In this document: positions 12,270-22,605 of the stretch, piece after piece
Numbering within the stretch: position 1 is the first letter of the stretch
Layout: each line of letters begins with the position of its first letter
NCBI RefSeq assembly: GCF_000699445.3
Contig: NC_067195.1
Location: 18,919,287 to 18,983,286, forward strand
Direction of reading: 5' to 3'
Origin: Schistosoma haematobium
Lineage: Eukaryota > Platyhelminthes > Trematoda > Strigeidida > Schistosomatidae
DNA length: 64,000 nucleotides
Made by a program: the position numbers and the translations under genes
Notes under the pieces: model-generated
Databases searched by the model: none
Told to the model about the DNA's origin: nothing
Seen by the model: the letters and a program-made list of their open reading frames with translations, nothing else

Positions 12270-13987
12270 ATCATGCCTCCTAGCCTTTGTGTATCAAAAG
12301 CCGCCGACCAGCGATCTAAAACCTACTCTATCATGAGATTTCCTTATCAACTGTTCCCAAGTACTGTTCATTCTTTTCTTATCTGTATCCATTTCCCAAA
12401 ACAATGTATTCTTTGGTAGGTCCTTTTTAATCTCCCAATTCAAGGCTTGTTCTATGATTCAATTTGATGTTCTACGCATTGTGTATCGTATTTGCAATCA
12501 GGATGGCTTACTACTTTCTTCTTCAGCTGAAAACTGGTTTGTTCTCTGAAAAAGTACGTTATTGCTGCTGATGTCTGACCAACCGACAAAAAGAATCTTG
12601 TGTGAACAGTTGTTTATAAACACCAGTACCATTTTGACGATGATTGTAGTAGTTCTACAAGTTTCAGCTCCGTCGGGCAGAACCCTCTCGACGTTGGTAT
12701 CGAAGTTTCTGATTTTGGTGTTGACTGACAATTGTTTCGAGTTCTAGATGTTCTTCACTTGAAGTAATAATGCCCTTGCTTTGTCAATCTGTGCCTTCAC
12801 ATCTGTATGTGGTCGACATGTTTGTCAATGGTGTTGCATAGCTACATGAAAGATTTCATCAACTCCAGAGCTTCTCCATCTATCAAGTGTGATTTGGTTG
12901 GTGTTCACTGGGTTATATTTTAGGATATTGCTTATTCCTTTGTGTTTGTGGAGACGATGTTGTGCAGAGACAGTAGCTACACTGTCTGTCTTCACCTACA
13001 TTTGTTGCTGTGAGTAGGATAGAAGAGCTAAGTCATCTGTGAAGTTCAAATGCTCTATTTGTATCCAGGCTGTTTACTGTATCTGTTGCTTCCTCTAAGG
13101 AGTATATGTCCTGATAAATCTTCTGACTGAATGCTTGAATCAGGGTCCTAAATTCTTCAAATAAACTTAAGCTACATTTCAGATAGCATTGGGCATTTGG
13201 AAGGTTCCGGGACCCTACTAAACATATTTTCAAGATAGACGATCACCCAATGAGAAAGGTGACACGTGACTCTTCCCATTCTAGATATTTTTGAGAGACT
13301 TCTATTCAATGCTGACTGGATAAAATGTTTCCAGTATTTTCAGAGCCTCTGTGAACTCTTTTCGAGGAGTACTCTGGATCTCATCAGTCTTCATAATGTG
13401 GTCGATCACCAGAAAGAGGAGAAAAAGCGAGAGTAAACAGTGTTGTCTGATACTGTCCTTCACATAGATTGCATCTGCTGCACTCCATGCATAGACATGA
13501 ATTGTACTCAATCGTAAGAATTCCGTTTGATGCTGATGATCATCTCAGGTGCACTACAGTGTTGAAGATGACTTCGTACGGTTCTCCCACCCACACTGTC
13601 AAAACTTTCTCGTAGTTGAAAAAGTTGATGTATAGTAACGAGTTCTATTCAAATGATTGTTCAACAATGATCAGTAGTGTCGCGATTCTGTCTGTGAACG
13701 ACGACCATTATGGAAAACAGCCTGTTGATCTCGAAGTTGGGCATCTACTGAATGTTTTAATCTGTCAAACAACACTCTGATGAAATCTTTCTCTGGTATT
13801 GAGAGTAGTGTGATACCGCTGTAGTTATCGTATCTGCTTATATCTTCTTTGGTATCTTGAAGGGGTGTCCTTCTTGACAGTCTGTCAGTGGCAGTTGTTC
13901 ATGTCCACAAATTTTCCTGAAGTAATAGTGGAGCATTTTGCAGTTGCCTCTAACTGACTTTAGTGCTTCATGTGTCATGCTGTCCAG
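12270..13987 (-). pseudogene. RTE/SR2-like non-LTR retrotransposon remnant, 3' part (reverse transcriptase C-terminal half)
   Basis: Minus-strand frames, interrupted by many stops and shifts, follow the order of an RTE-type reverse transcriptase. From 13987 downward come a palm segment (EALKS, then IPKK), a QLRDQQ-like word (PNFEINR after a shift), a CLLSLFLLFLVIDHIMKT stretch (13302-13511), and then an FNTNVERVLPDGAET-like segment with NNCSHKIL and SSNNVLFQRTNQ (12498-12731). It finishes near 12270 with RVGFRSLVGG. The order and spacing match the family, and the decay means it cannot be active. Its 5' part continues at 19458-20485 beyond the inserted LTR element. Confidence 0.85.
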
Positions 13988-14341
13988 TGTAGCGTGGCGT
14001 GAAGTTCCAGCTGACTATGAACACCGCTACCAAGAAACACGTGCCAAATAAATCAGAAAGCGGATTGGAATCAAGTTTATTCATTTGCCGATCTCGTGGT
14101 ATCGAACGATTATCAAGATCGTGCCAAGAAATGGTACAAGCGAAAGCAGGAGAACGGAGTACGTGCGAACAAAGCCAAAAACCACGGAACAATAATGATG
14201 GAAGGTAATAGAAGCACAAAATGGCTGTAATTAGCACAGTTAAACAAAAGCACATTAAAACAAGCACTGGTACAGTTGTTTATAATAATAATTGATTTCA
14301 TTAAACCAGTTGTGTTCTCGTGATGAAAACAGGTCACTACA
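13988..14341 (-). repeat. 3' LTR of the Ty3/gypsy element
   Basis: Begins TGTAGCG and ends CACTACA on the plus strand, giving TGTAG/CTACA inverted ends. It aligns without gaps to 19104-19457. Differences are about seven scattered substitutions plus a cluster of about seven within 14325-14334. A minus-strand AATAAA (TTTATT at 14076-14081) could serve as a polyadenylation signal; the other LTR has a substitution in it. Small frames on either strand inside the LTR are not genes. Confidence 0.92.
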
Positions 14342-14888
14342 GGAGCCCTTCGCTAGAAAGAGTTTACACTCTTGATAAGTAGCGGTTTAAATCGTGGGAC
14401 TGATCGGCTGACGAGCCATTGTAGGACGGAAGAATTGGCGGAACAGAAAAGCGATCATTGGTCGTCGCGTCGCCAACGAAAGTCTTGTTAGGAGAGCGGT
14501 ACCAGGGGCGGATTGCTGTATCTACTGCTTGAGTTGACATGCCACACCAGAGTGGTTTGTATCCAGAAGCTGAGAATTGCGTTCGTAGAGATGCGGACCA
14601 GAAACGCTGCAGACGTGGGACGAAACCACTTTGAGCCGAGGAACCAGAAGCGACCATAACGACCAAGTTCGAGACCAAGCGTATGCCAAGCATTCGAAAC
14701 CAGAATATCGACCGAGTACGTTGACAAGAGCGTTGGTGATCAGGCCAGCTTTCGCCATAGTCGACTGAAGTCGACGGGACCAGACGGGGATGGTCGAAGG
14801 CGTGGGCTGAGGATAGGAAAAAAAAATCAAAAAAAAGAAGAGTGTAGTATGCATGAAGTATAGGAATAGTCCTACACTGTATCGGTTG
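14342..14888 (-). other. non-coding 3' region of the LTR element
   Basis: This lies between the end of the integrase frame and the 3' LTR. Overlapping short frames occur on the minus strand (for example 14522-14989 and 14364-14693), but none resembles an envelope or a known domain. The polypurine tract next to the LTR is poor (a GAAGGG-like word on the minus strand). I see no third gene here. Confidence 0.5.
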
Positions 14889-15790
14889 TTAACTGTGCGG
14901 CTGGTCGCAGAAGCGCACGGGCAACTGTAATTGTCGACCGGAGCGTGAGACGGTATTCTCGTTCGTATCGCGTGAGCCTGCAATCTCATCCGAGGTCAAA
15001 GGCGGCGTGGTCTGCTGATCTGGACGTGAGACTGTCGTCTCGTCCGTAGACGATGCAGATGACGCGTGCTGTTGACCGGGACGTGAGAATGAGGTCTCAG
15101 GTGTATCTAGCGTGGGATCTGAAGAAGATTTAAGGGTCCCGTTAGTGGGTTTGATAGGTCTAGCATTGAATCTCAAGTTATCAGATAGGGCACTGTCATC
15201 GACGTGTGCTGGTTTGAGACGATCAATGCTGACGATCTCGACGCGGCCATGTCGATCAAACTTGAAGGTCTTTTCGTAACGAGCGATCGTGTGAAAAGGG
15301 CCTTCGTAAGGCTGTTGCAAAGGTTTGCGTACCGAATCTACTCGTATGAAAACATGTGAACAGGTAGATAACTCTCGAGGGAGAGCGACCTGTCGATGTT
15401 GTATTCGAGTTGACACCGGAGGCAGCGTTCGCATAAATGCAGACAGTCGTTGGACGTAGTCTGATTTACCGAAATCAGGTCTGCTCCGTGGTGTGAAGAA
15501 TTCCCCGGGCAGACGCAATGTCATGCCATGTACAAGTTCAGCGGCGGAACATTGGATACCTGCGTTCAAGTTCGTTCTGATGCCTAAGAGAACGAGCGGT
15601 AAGGTTTCGTACCAGTTGTCGTTTTCGTGTGCTCGAAGAGCACTTTTAAGTTGGCGGTGAATCCTTTCAACTAAAACATTAGAAGCTGGATGGTAGGCGG
15701 TAGTGCGTATGTGTTCCGTACCAAGCAGCCGAGTAAGTGAGGAGAATAATGAGGACTCAAATTGTTGTCGTCGATCAGTCGTGACAGTCG
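14889..15790 (-). pseudogene. integrase, C-terminal part of catalytic core plus tail (LTR element)
   Basis: The minus-strand frame contains the second acidic motif region (TTDRRQQFES, where a TTDRGxQF-like word is usual) and the third (HPASNVLVERIHRQLK, glutamate kept). A typical GPY/F-like basic region follows (PYEGPFHTIARYEKTFKF). It then runs into a low-complexity tail rich in S, T and R that ends at 14889. It is out of frame with the first half of integrase, so the product is split by a shift near 15780. Confidence 0.85.
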
Positions 15791-16215
15791 TTCTACGAAG
15801 CGGTGAGCAACTGTCTCCGCCGTGATTGACGTGATGGGTATAGCTTTGGGCCATCTGGTGAAACGGTCGATGCACATGAGTATGTGATCATACCCATGAG
15901 ATGGTGGCCGTGGTCCTGCAATGTCTATATGAACGTGATTGAAGCGAGCATCAGGCGTAGCGAATGTGCCAAGAGGGGCGGCTACGTGCCTGTGCACTTT
16001 TGATCGTTGACATTGTAAGCATTGCTTCGCCCACATACGAACATCTTTATTCATGGACGGTGAGACGTATCGTGCAGCGATGAGACGTAATGTAGCTGCG
16101 ATACCTGGGTGAGATAATCCATGCTGGGCATCGAATACGAGACGGCAATAAGCAGAGGGTACGATGGGTCGAGGAAGACCAGTAGAAATATCGCATAGGA
16201 TGGTGCCAGAAGTCG
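15671..16215 (-). pseudogene. integrase, zinc-binding domain and first part of catalytic core (LTR element)
   Basis: Open minus-strand frame from about 16215. It shows the HHCC finger as H-x3-H (QHGLSHPG) and C-x2-C (CLQC), followed by the core with the first catalytic aspartate in HVHIDIAGP and the DRFTRWPKAIPI motif. Its frame differs from RNase H upstream and from the rest of integrase downstream. The methionine at 16054 is internal, not a real start. Confidence 0.85.
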
Positions 16216-16227
16216 TGGCTAGAGGTA

Positions 16228-16779
16228 CTACCTGATACTAAAGGGACGTAGAGTGTGGTGCTTTGCTTGGGCAGCGGCCATAGCAGGAAGATCGAGCACC
16301 GGCAAGGTAACTGCATTCGTTTGTGTTCGTGATAGAGCATCGGCAACACAGTTCGACTTGCCTTTGATATGACGAAGGTCTGTCGTGAACTGGGAGATAT
16401 AGTCCAAATGTCTGCACTCTCGTGGTGAGTAGCGGTGAGACTTGGTATGCAAAGCATACGTTAAGGGCTTATGGTCGGTGAATAAGATTAATTGACATCC
16501 TTCTACTGCGTGCCGGAAATATTTGATGGCGCAGTAGGCTGCTAGCAGCTCGCGACCAAAAGCTGTTTATCTCGTCTCCGTGGGAGTAAGGCGTCGTGAG
16601 AAAAACTCGAGGGGTTGCCAACTACCGGAGATGTTTTGTTGCATGACTGCTCCTATGGCGACATCGGATGAATCAACCGCTATACTAAGCGTGGCTGATG
16701 GATCGAGATGGACGAGAAGAGTGGCTTGCGCAAGAGCCGTTTTGATCTCTGTAAATGCAGTACGTGCAGAATCATTCAT
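16228..16779 (-). pseudogene. RNase H domain with premature stop (LTR element)
   Basis: The first half (16567-16779) contains an AVDSSDVAIGAVMQQ-type motif and FFSRRLTPTETR. An in-frame TAA (16567-16569) interrupts the domain, and the same frame resumes with FGRELLAAY, TDHKPLTYAL and DLRHIKGKSNCVADALSR down to about 16228. The order is typical of gypsy RNase H. The stop and the shift from the reverse transcriptase frame prevent translation of a polyprotein. Confidence 0.85.
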
Positions 16780-16781
16780 TT

Positions 16782-17615
16782 CTAATCTGCGTGGGTTGCC
16801 GCGAAGTCGGTTAGTGGTCGTAACCGTTCTGCCGCGTGTGGGATGAAACGACGGTACAAGTTAACCGAACCGAGAAACGCCTTCAGTTCCTTGAGTGAGG
16901 ATGGCACGTTGTACTCCTTTATTGCTTGCACTTTGTCCTCACAAGGTAGAATACCCTCTTGCTTGATAACGTGACCCAGAAATATTATTTCTCGTTTACC
17001 CAACTCGCACTTGTCCGGGTTGACTACTACTCCATTATCCGAAAGGCGTTGGAATAATAGCGTAAGATGTTGATAATGTTCATCTACGTTTGATGGTGCG
17101 ATAAGCAGGTCATCAATATAGACGTGAACAAAATCTAGGTCTCGTACAATGCTATCGATAAAGCTTTGAAAAGTTTGAGCAGCATTCCGTAACCCGAAAG
17201 GCATTCGTAGGAACTCAAACAAACCGAAAGGAGTCGTGATAGCAGCTTTTTCGATATCTTCAAGAGCAACTGGGATCTGATGATGTGCTCGTATCAGATC
17301 GATCTTAGAAAAGATAGTCATGCCGTTGAGCGATGCCGTGATACCGTGTATGTGGGGGATGAGGTAGCTATCATAGCGCGTAACTACGTTCAGAGCTCGG
17401 TAGTCGCCCCATGGTCCCCAACTAACCCCATCTTTTTTGCGCACCATATGAAGAGGAGAGGCCCATGGACTGTGAGAAGGACGAATAATACCAGTAGCTA
17501 GTAAATTGTCAAACTCACGTTTGGCGAAAGCCAATTTGTCCGATGCCAGTCGGCGAGGTCGTGCCGTGACTGGCGGTCCGCGGGTGACTGTGTGGTGTAC
17601 CACACGATTGGTCAC
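16782..17615 (-). pseudogene. reverse transcriptase domain of the LTR element
   Basis: A 277-residue open stretch covers the fingers and palm: GDYRALN (residues 70-76), FSKIDLIRAHHQIPV with the first catalytic aspartate at about 106, TPFGLFEFLRMPFGL (128-142), and the YIDD box at 166-169, then FLGHVI. All three catalytic aspartates are visible, so this domain is the best preserved. It is separated from protease by an in-frame TAG at 17628-17630 and from RNase H by a frameshift near 16815-16830. Confidence 0.92.
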
Positions 17616-17627
17616 CGATGGAAGCTC

Positions 17628-18152
17628 CTAGAGTGGTTTAGTGAGTGTGGGGAATTTCTCGAATAAAGCGTGGAATTTATCGTCACGCGAGTAAAAAGTC
17701 CCGAGGATTCGGTACGCGTTCATGTGGGCTTTGCAGCCCATAAATTTACTGTTCGACGAAGTATCGATTAGCTGCAACCTATGTGAATCGACAAGCAATT
17801 CATAGTGCTGTAGGAAAAAGATACCTAGTATGGCTGTGGGAACATCAGCAGTGATGAACGTCTACAGATACCGTCGTCGGTTTCCCAGGTTGATCGCGAG
17901 TTGACGTGTACCGTAGGTAGGAATGACTGAGCCGTTCGCGGCGCGTAGTCGAAGCACTGTGGCCTGTGACTTGCTGCTACCTCGTGGTACGACAGAAACT
18001 TGGGCTCCAGCGTCTACTAGGGACCTAGCGTTTGTGTGGTAATCGTGCACATAGAGTAAGCGACCAACCTGGGGGGAAGGGCCGGCGAGTATGGCCGCTT
18101 TTACTCGCCGGCTTTGGTGTTTCCTGCCTTGTATGAGCATGGTGCTCGACAA
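17628..18152 (-). pseudogene. aspartic protease of the LTR element, DAG active site and internal stop
   Basis: The minus-strand frame 17862-18152 carries the active-site segment LVDAGAQVSVVP; retroelement proteases normally have D-T/S-G, so the second residue has changed. After an in-frame TAG (17862-17864) the same frame goes on through TADVPTAILGIFFLQHYELLVD, the second hallmark motif (ILG), then meets TAG at 17628-17630. Protease and reverse transcriptase share a frame, so the stops are lesions. Confidence 0.85.
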
Positions 18153-18960
18153 CGGAGGGCGCTAGACCCGAAGGACCTGTGAAGCCAGCACCAGTGTTCA
18201 CTCGCTTCTGAAGCCGCCTGTCGGCATGGCTTGGAAGGTACCCTCGTTGGGCGAGTGGTGGCGGATTTGCGAGGGCGGGAGCGGTCTCGGGGCACGTGAG
18301 GTTCGGGTTCGACACGACGGTCTCGGAAGCTAGGATGGCCGTGAATACACTGGCCCTGATCTCCATGAGCCGAAGACTGCTTGACGTCCAAATCTACATT
18401 GAGACGTGCCGTAGCAGCGACTACATTATTGTCTGTATTGCTGGTTCTCGCTAGTATCTTGTCTGCTGTGAGGGCAACCTGGTGTAGTGGTGCGTCCTCG
18501 AGCAGAGCCGTCACGGTGGGCTGGATGTGAGCCGGCAGCGACTCATGCCATAGTTCCTTAACTATTTCGGATTCAGCTGCTGGTCCTGCAAGGGATTGCA
18601 GGCGCGTGAGATGGTGACTAGGTTTAGCATCACCCAGAGGGTGACGTGCTGAAAGTGTTCTCAAACGCCCCTCTCTGGATAGGAGGAAGTGACGGAGAAT
18701 CGCCTTTTTGAGACGATCGTAGACATTGGGGACGTTAGAATTGAGAACCACCTCGCGAACAGCAACTATATGGTCCCCGGATAGCGACTCAAGAGCAAAA
18801 GCGTATTTTTGCTTTTTTACTCGTAATTCGTCAAGTCTCGAATTGAGACTCTAGTGCGGCGAACCAAACCTCAGGGTAGTGTGAGATAAAAGCTACAGGT
18901 CGAAACTGGATAGCCTGTACATCAGAGTCTACGTTAGTTATGAGGCTTTTTTCGTTATCT
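18101..18960 (-). pseudogene. gag of the LTR element with CHCC zinc knuckle
   Basis: The open part (18101-18751) holds a capsid-like helical region (PHSLTRLQ-type segment: SHHLTRLQSLAG, ELWHESLPAHIQPTV) and near its end the finger C-x2-H-x9-C-x3-C (CWLH to CRAPC). Upstream, a YPEVWFAALESQFET segment in another frame shows that the true gag began near 18960 and is broken by TGA at 18831-18833 and a frameshift around 18800. Confidence 0.82.
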
Positions 18961-19086
18961 ATCACGCCGAGTATAGTATATATTAAGAATTAATATAAGA
19001 ATACACGACAGACGTGGATAGAAAAACAATAGACTCACTGGGATGACTTCCTGAGACGAAGAAACCAGAATTAATGGCGTGTTCCA

Positions 19087-19101
19087 GAAATCTGCTCACC
19101 A
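19087..19101 (-). other. candidate primer-binding site of the LTR element
   Basis: Two bases inside the 5' LTR the minus strand reads TGGTGAGCAGATTTC. It starts with TGG, complementary to a tRNA CCA end, at the expected position. I could not assign the tRNA species from memory, so the call rests on position and the TGG start. Confidence 0.45.
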
Positions 19102-19103
19102 AT

Positions 19104-19457
19104 TGTAGCGTGGCGTCGAGTCCCAGTTGACTATGAACACCGCTACCAAGAAACACGTGCCAAATAAATCAGAAGGCGGATTGGAATCAAGCTTATTCAT
19201 TTGCCGATCTCGTGGTATCGAACGATTATCAAGATCATGCCAAGAAATGGTACAAGCGAAAGCAGGAGAACGGAGTACGTGCGAACAAAGCCAAAAACCA
19301 CGGAACAATAATGATGGAAGGTAATAGAAGCACAAAATGGCTGTAATTAGCACAGTTAAACAAAAGCACATTAAAACAAGCACTGGTACAGTTGTTTATA
19401 ATAATAATTGATTTCATTAAACCAGTTGTGTTCTCGTGATACAAGTTAGCCACTACA
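19104..19457 (-). repeat. 5' LTR of the Ty3/gypsy element
   Basis: The 354-bp copy is gap-free against 13988-14341 and has the same TGTAG/CTACA ends. Relative to its partner it carries a clustered difference at 19441-19450. For the minus-strand element this is the promoter-bearing LTR; I did not identify a TATA box with confidence. Confidence 0.92.
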
Positions 19458-20485
19458 CTAGTCTCACTGCTTATTCACCATTGACCTGTCCGATCGCCAA
19501 CTTGATTTCTTCGATCGTTGATGAAGTGACATCTATAGGAAAGTCCGTACGTGCTACTTTGATGTCTAGAGTGTTTAGTGTGGCTGATCAACTCAAGAGT
19601 TCTTCAAAGTGCTCTTCTTACAAGCTTGGCCGTTCTCGAATCTCAGTGGCTGTCTTACCTTTATTGTCCTGGACTGGTCACTCTGGTTTACTGCATTTTC
19701 CAGCTAGCCTCTTTGTTGCATCATACATTTGTTTCATATTTCCTCGACTTGTAGCGTTTACTGGTGTCATTGCTCAGCCTTGTATATATTTCGTTTGTCA
19801 GCTCGAACACTCCACTCCACCTGATTGTTCGACTGTTTCGACTCTTTTCTTCTTGTTCCTCATTTCTTGAATCATGCTCAGATTATCAACAGTGATCCAT
19901 TCTTTATGATGGTGTTTCTTGTAGTACGGCGCCTCCCGGTATATTGAAGTTAATGTTTTTTAGTCTCTTTCCAGTTGTTTGAGTAGATATTTGAAAACTC
20001 GGAATCTGTTGCTGATAGCTGTCTTGAATTCACTGAGTTTTTCAGTACCTCACAAAAGTCTGAATTAAACGTTTGTGATGCTGACTCCTTAGTTTTCAAG
20101 TACCTGTTTGGTTTCAGTTTCATCTTGGCAACCAACAGTTGGTGATGTGAAGGCATGTCAACTCCTCTTTATGTTCCCACGTTTCCCGTAGTACCTTCTG
20201 AACACTTTATTGATGCGAAGTTGACCAATCCGGTTCTCGGTGTTATGGTTTGGAGAAACACATATAACCTGAAGTTCATTATCTGCCGCCCCATTGAGCT
20301 TTCTTATTAACGTGTTACCAGAAACGGCCATCATCTTTGTAGTTGAGATGTAAGTTTTGGTGTCTACGCCACTATCGTAAATGCCACCTATTGGACCAAA
20401 GGGCTGGATATGTGAAGTTGAATTAGTCGGTACACAAACGAGGAAAGTAGGTATTGTTAGGGGATGAACGAGATTTCGCACACAT
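19458..20485 (-). pseudogene. RTE/SR2-like remnant, 5' part (endonuclease end and N-terminal reverse transcriptase)
   Basis: On the minus strand, stop-riddled frames show, from 20485 downward, a VCVSPNHNTENRIG segment with INKVFRR (end of an APE-type endonuclease), then HHQLLVAKMKLK (19950-20156), a GNMKQ-like connector with LAGK and SKPERPV, and finally DFPIDVTSSTIEEIKLAI just before 19458. The next expected residues (the GPD-like palm entry) continue at 13987, on the far side of the LTR element. Confidence 0.85.
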
Positions 20486-20930
20486 GCTTAAAAGACTATC
20501 TGGATGATATAACTCCGAAACGAGACAACGGGCCCCTTGTATCAATTCTCTTCTTAGATTTGAAGAAAGCCTTTGATAAAGTTCCATAGAAAAGGCTTCT
20601 CGCCAAAGTGAAATCCTTTTGAATCAATAACTCAATATATTCATTGATTGCTTTATTCCTAACAGAACGAAAACAAATGGTTAAGCAGAACGACTCTCTC
20701 TCATCACAAAGATCAATAACAGGTTGAGTTATTCAAGGAAGTATATTACGTTCACTCTTCTTCCTGATGTATATAAACAATATATGCAGAATCATAAAAT
20801 TTGCGAGACTATACTTATACGCTAATGAACTGAAAATCGCACACGGCTTTAAGCCAGAAGCTTTAAATGGAAGTATATTTAGAATTTCAAGTGACTTTAA
20901 TAACCTACCTATCTGTAAAGAAAAATAGGT
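20475..20930 (+). pseudogene. CR1-like non-LTR reverse transcriptase fragment
   Basis: Plus-strand frames with several stops read FLDLKKAFDKVP, KRLLAKVKSF, IALFLTERKQMVK, VIQGSILRSLFFLMYINNIC and then a decayed YADD region (LYANELKIA). The order (motifs 3 to 5 of non-LTR reverse transcriptase) is clear. It lies next to, and on the opposite strand from, the RTE remnant. No ends could be set. Confidence 0.8.
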
Positions 20931-21359
20931 CTCTGATTTGCATTAACATGAAACTAGTGGAGCTGAGATTAAAGCAATATGTATACATACCACAAACATA
21001 AGAGAGCCTTACATTACAAGAACGGGAGTGTGGCGTTACTGACCAGCAAACATGATGGTGGGGAAACAACCTCAGTCCACCTACATCTGTAAGGTAGAGC
21101 ATCTTGGAAAATTACGGCTCCTTATTGTCTAGCGAGATTTACTAACCAATTGTATTGATGTTAATTTCCTATGTCGAATACCTCTTTGACTCATGATTGA
21201 AAATTTGGATTGGTTTCAGTTCTTACCAAGAAATCCTGTTGCAAGCAAAACTGGACAACTACGCTAAATAAGAGTCCGCTCATGACTCTGCAAAAGTTGT
21301 GGTAATAAAAACGCACTATAATAATTTCGACGAAAAAACCACATTTACTTATCTCAATA
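20931..21359. other. no gene seen
   Basis: Short frames only; probably continuing decayed element sequence after the CR1-like fragment, but nothing specific was recognised. Confidence 0.35.
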
Positions 21360-21800
21360 CTTTGTTTTTCTTCAGTCCACATTCCCGCCCAACGTCTTGG
21401 GAGATCCCCATGGCTCTTCGGGCAGGGAAGAGTTCTGGGATAGTGGTGTTACTGGAAACTGAAGAATACGTGTATAAAGGATTATGACATCACTAGCATG
21501 GTCAATTAATCCACACTACGTAGCAAAGACGTATTCTTATTGGCCCACACTACTCTTTTCCCATCGCTTTTGGAAGCCTTCATGTAAATCAAAAGCGCTG
21601 GCGAGCTACTAATAAGTTTGTAGTGGCATTGAGAGCTAATACGAGATAATGTGCGAAATAGACATTCAACATTTAACACGGAGAAAAACCCAACGATGGA
21701 GAGGGCGGGAAGAATGAATTGAATGAAGTGGAGTTGATCGTACGGCATGGCTCGACCATGCAGGCGTGGTCCCTGCGGAACGTTACGTTATATATTTTAT
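21360..21800. repeat. GC-richer unclassified block, possibly a solo LTR
   Basis: Composition is clearly above the background (for example GGAGAGGGCGGGAAG and CATGCAGGCGTGGTCCC), then drops sharply after ACGTTACG near 21790. No protein motif and no second copy is present in the window. The LTR suggestion rests on composition and size only. Confidence 0.25.
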
Positions 21801-22425
21801 TCATGTTAAATATATTATTCTTTCTCTAGCTTAAGCTTGTTCTCCATCATGTATTAGTAATTGTTACGATACAGTGAGTTGGTGTAGACGATGAAGTGAC
21901 TTCCATGTAAGATCTTTAGGTTTGGCAGTTATATCGTAACAAATCTACAGTTTTAGGATTAGGTCTATTATTAGCGCAGTACTAATATCACAGTAGACCA
22001 TAATTCGTCAAGTTCACCAATGAGAAAACATGAGAACTGCCTCCAAGTATGCTTCATATGCATATATTCAAATGCAGGTAACAAAGGTAAATACATTCCA
22101 GTGATATGCATGTTAGTACAGGTGGGCGCAATTATTAGTAAGCTTTACATGCAATTATAGAAGACACAGACAAGTCCACATACCCCACAAATACACATAG
22201 GCGTAAAAGTCTACGCTCGCAAGCATACTTACGAGATTCACACCGACTCCCAAGAGAATGGAAGCAGGCCACTCTCTCCCAATCTTCAGAGGGCAAGATA
22301 GGAAGGCCCTTGTTGGAATACTTCCAATACTGTAGAAGGTTATGGAGGTACTAGTCAGTCACCAGATAAGGGAGTATATGAGTAAAAACAACAACAAAAT
22401 GTTTCATTCTAAGGTAAATAGGACG
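21801..22425. other. no gene seen
   Basis: Moderately complex sequence from 22140 to 22380 that could be element-derived, but I recognise no motif. Confidence 0.3.
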
Positions 22426-22605
22426 CACGCGAGTTGAAGGTTCTCAGCTCTAGGATTTCATAAGAAATCGTCTTAGGTTCACTTCATTTTTTCTTTATCA
22501 GTGATCTGTTAAATAAAATTTGCTCGACGGCAATGATATATACTGTTGACGTGAAGATCTAAATGTCCGTAATTAAGGAATTCACTTGAGCTTCCAAAGA
22601 ATCGC
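22426..22605 (+). pseudogene. CR1-like reverse transcriptase fragment (YADD region)
   Basis: A plus-strand frame reads FISDLLNKICSTA and then YTVDVKI, matching the FINDL and YADDVKI positions of non-LTR reverse transcriptases with the second catalytic motif altered (VD in place of DD context). A preceding QGS-like segment in another frame supports it. Short and decayed. Confidence 0.45.

Larger units (their letters stand above)
13988..19457 (-). mobile_element. Ty3/gypsy LTR retrotransposon, CsRn1/Boudicca-like, inactive
   Basis: A 5470-bp element lies on the minus strand, bounded by two 354-bp LTRs. Between them, in order on the minus strand, are gag, aspartic protease, reverse transcriptase, RNase H and integrase, the Ty3/gypsy order. 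The gag finger is C-x2-H-x9-C-x3-C rather than CCHC, a hallmark of the CsRn1 lineage that includes Boudicca. The element sits inside an RTE copy, with near-identical 4-bp flanks (CCAG at 13984-13987, CTAG at 19458-19461). Stops at 18831-18833, 17862-17864, 17628-17630 and 16567-16569, several frameshifts and a DAG protease motif make it non-autonomous. Confidence 0.95.

Noticed and set aside
13999..14208. Open frames on both strands inside the LTRs
   Set aside because: The same frames occur in both LTR copies and reflect LTR sequence, not genes.
14364..14989. Possible third gene (envelope-like) at the 3' end of the LTR element
   Set aside because: Overlapping short frames without signal peptide, cysteine pattern or membrane anchor in a consistent frame.
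16580..16846. Plus-strand open frames within the pol region
   Set aside because: Shadows of the minus-strand RNase H and reverse transcriptase; no plus-strand motif.
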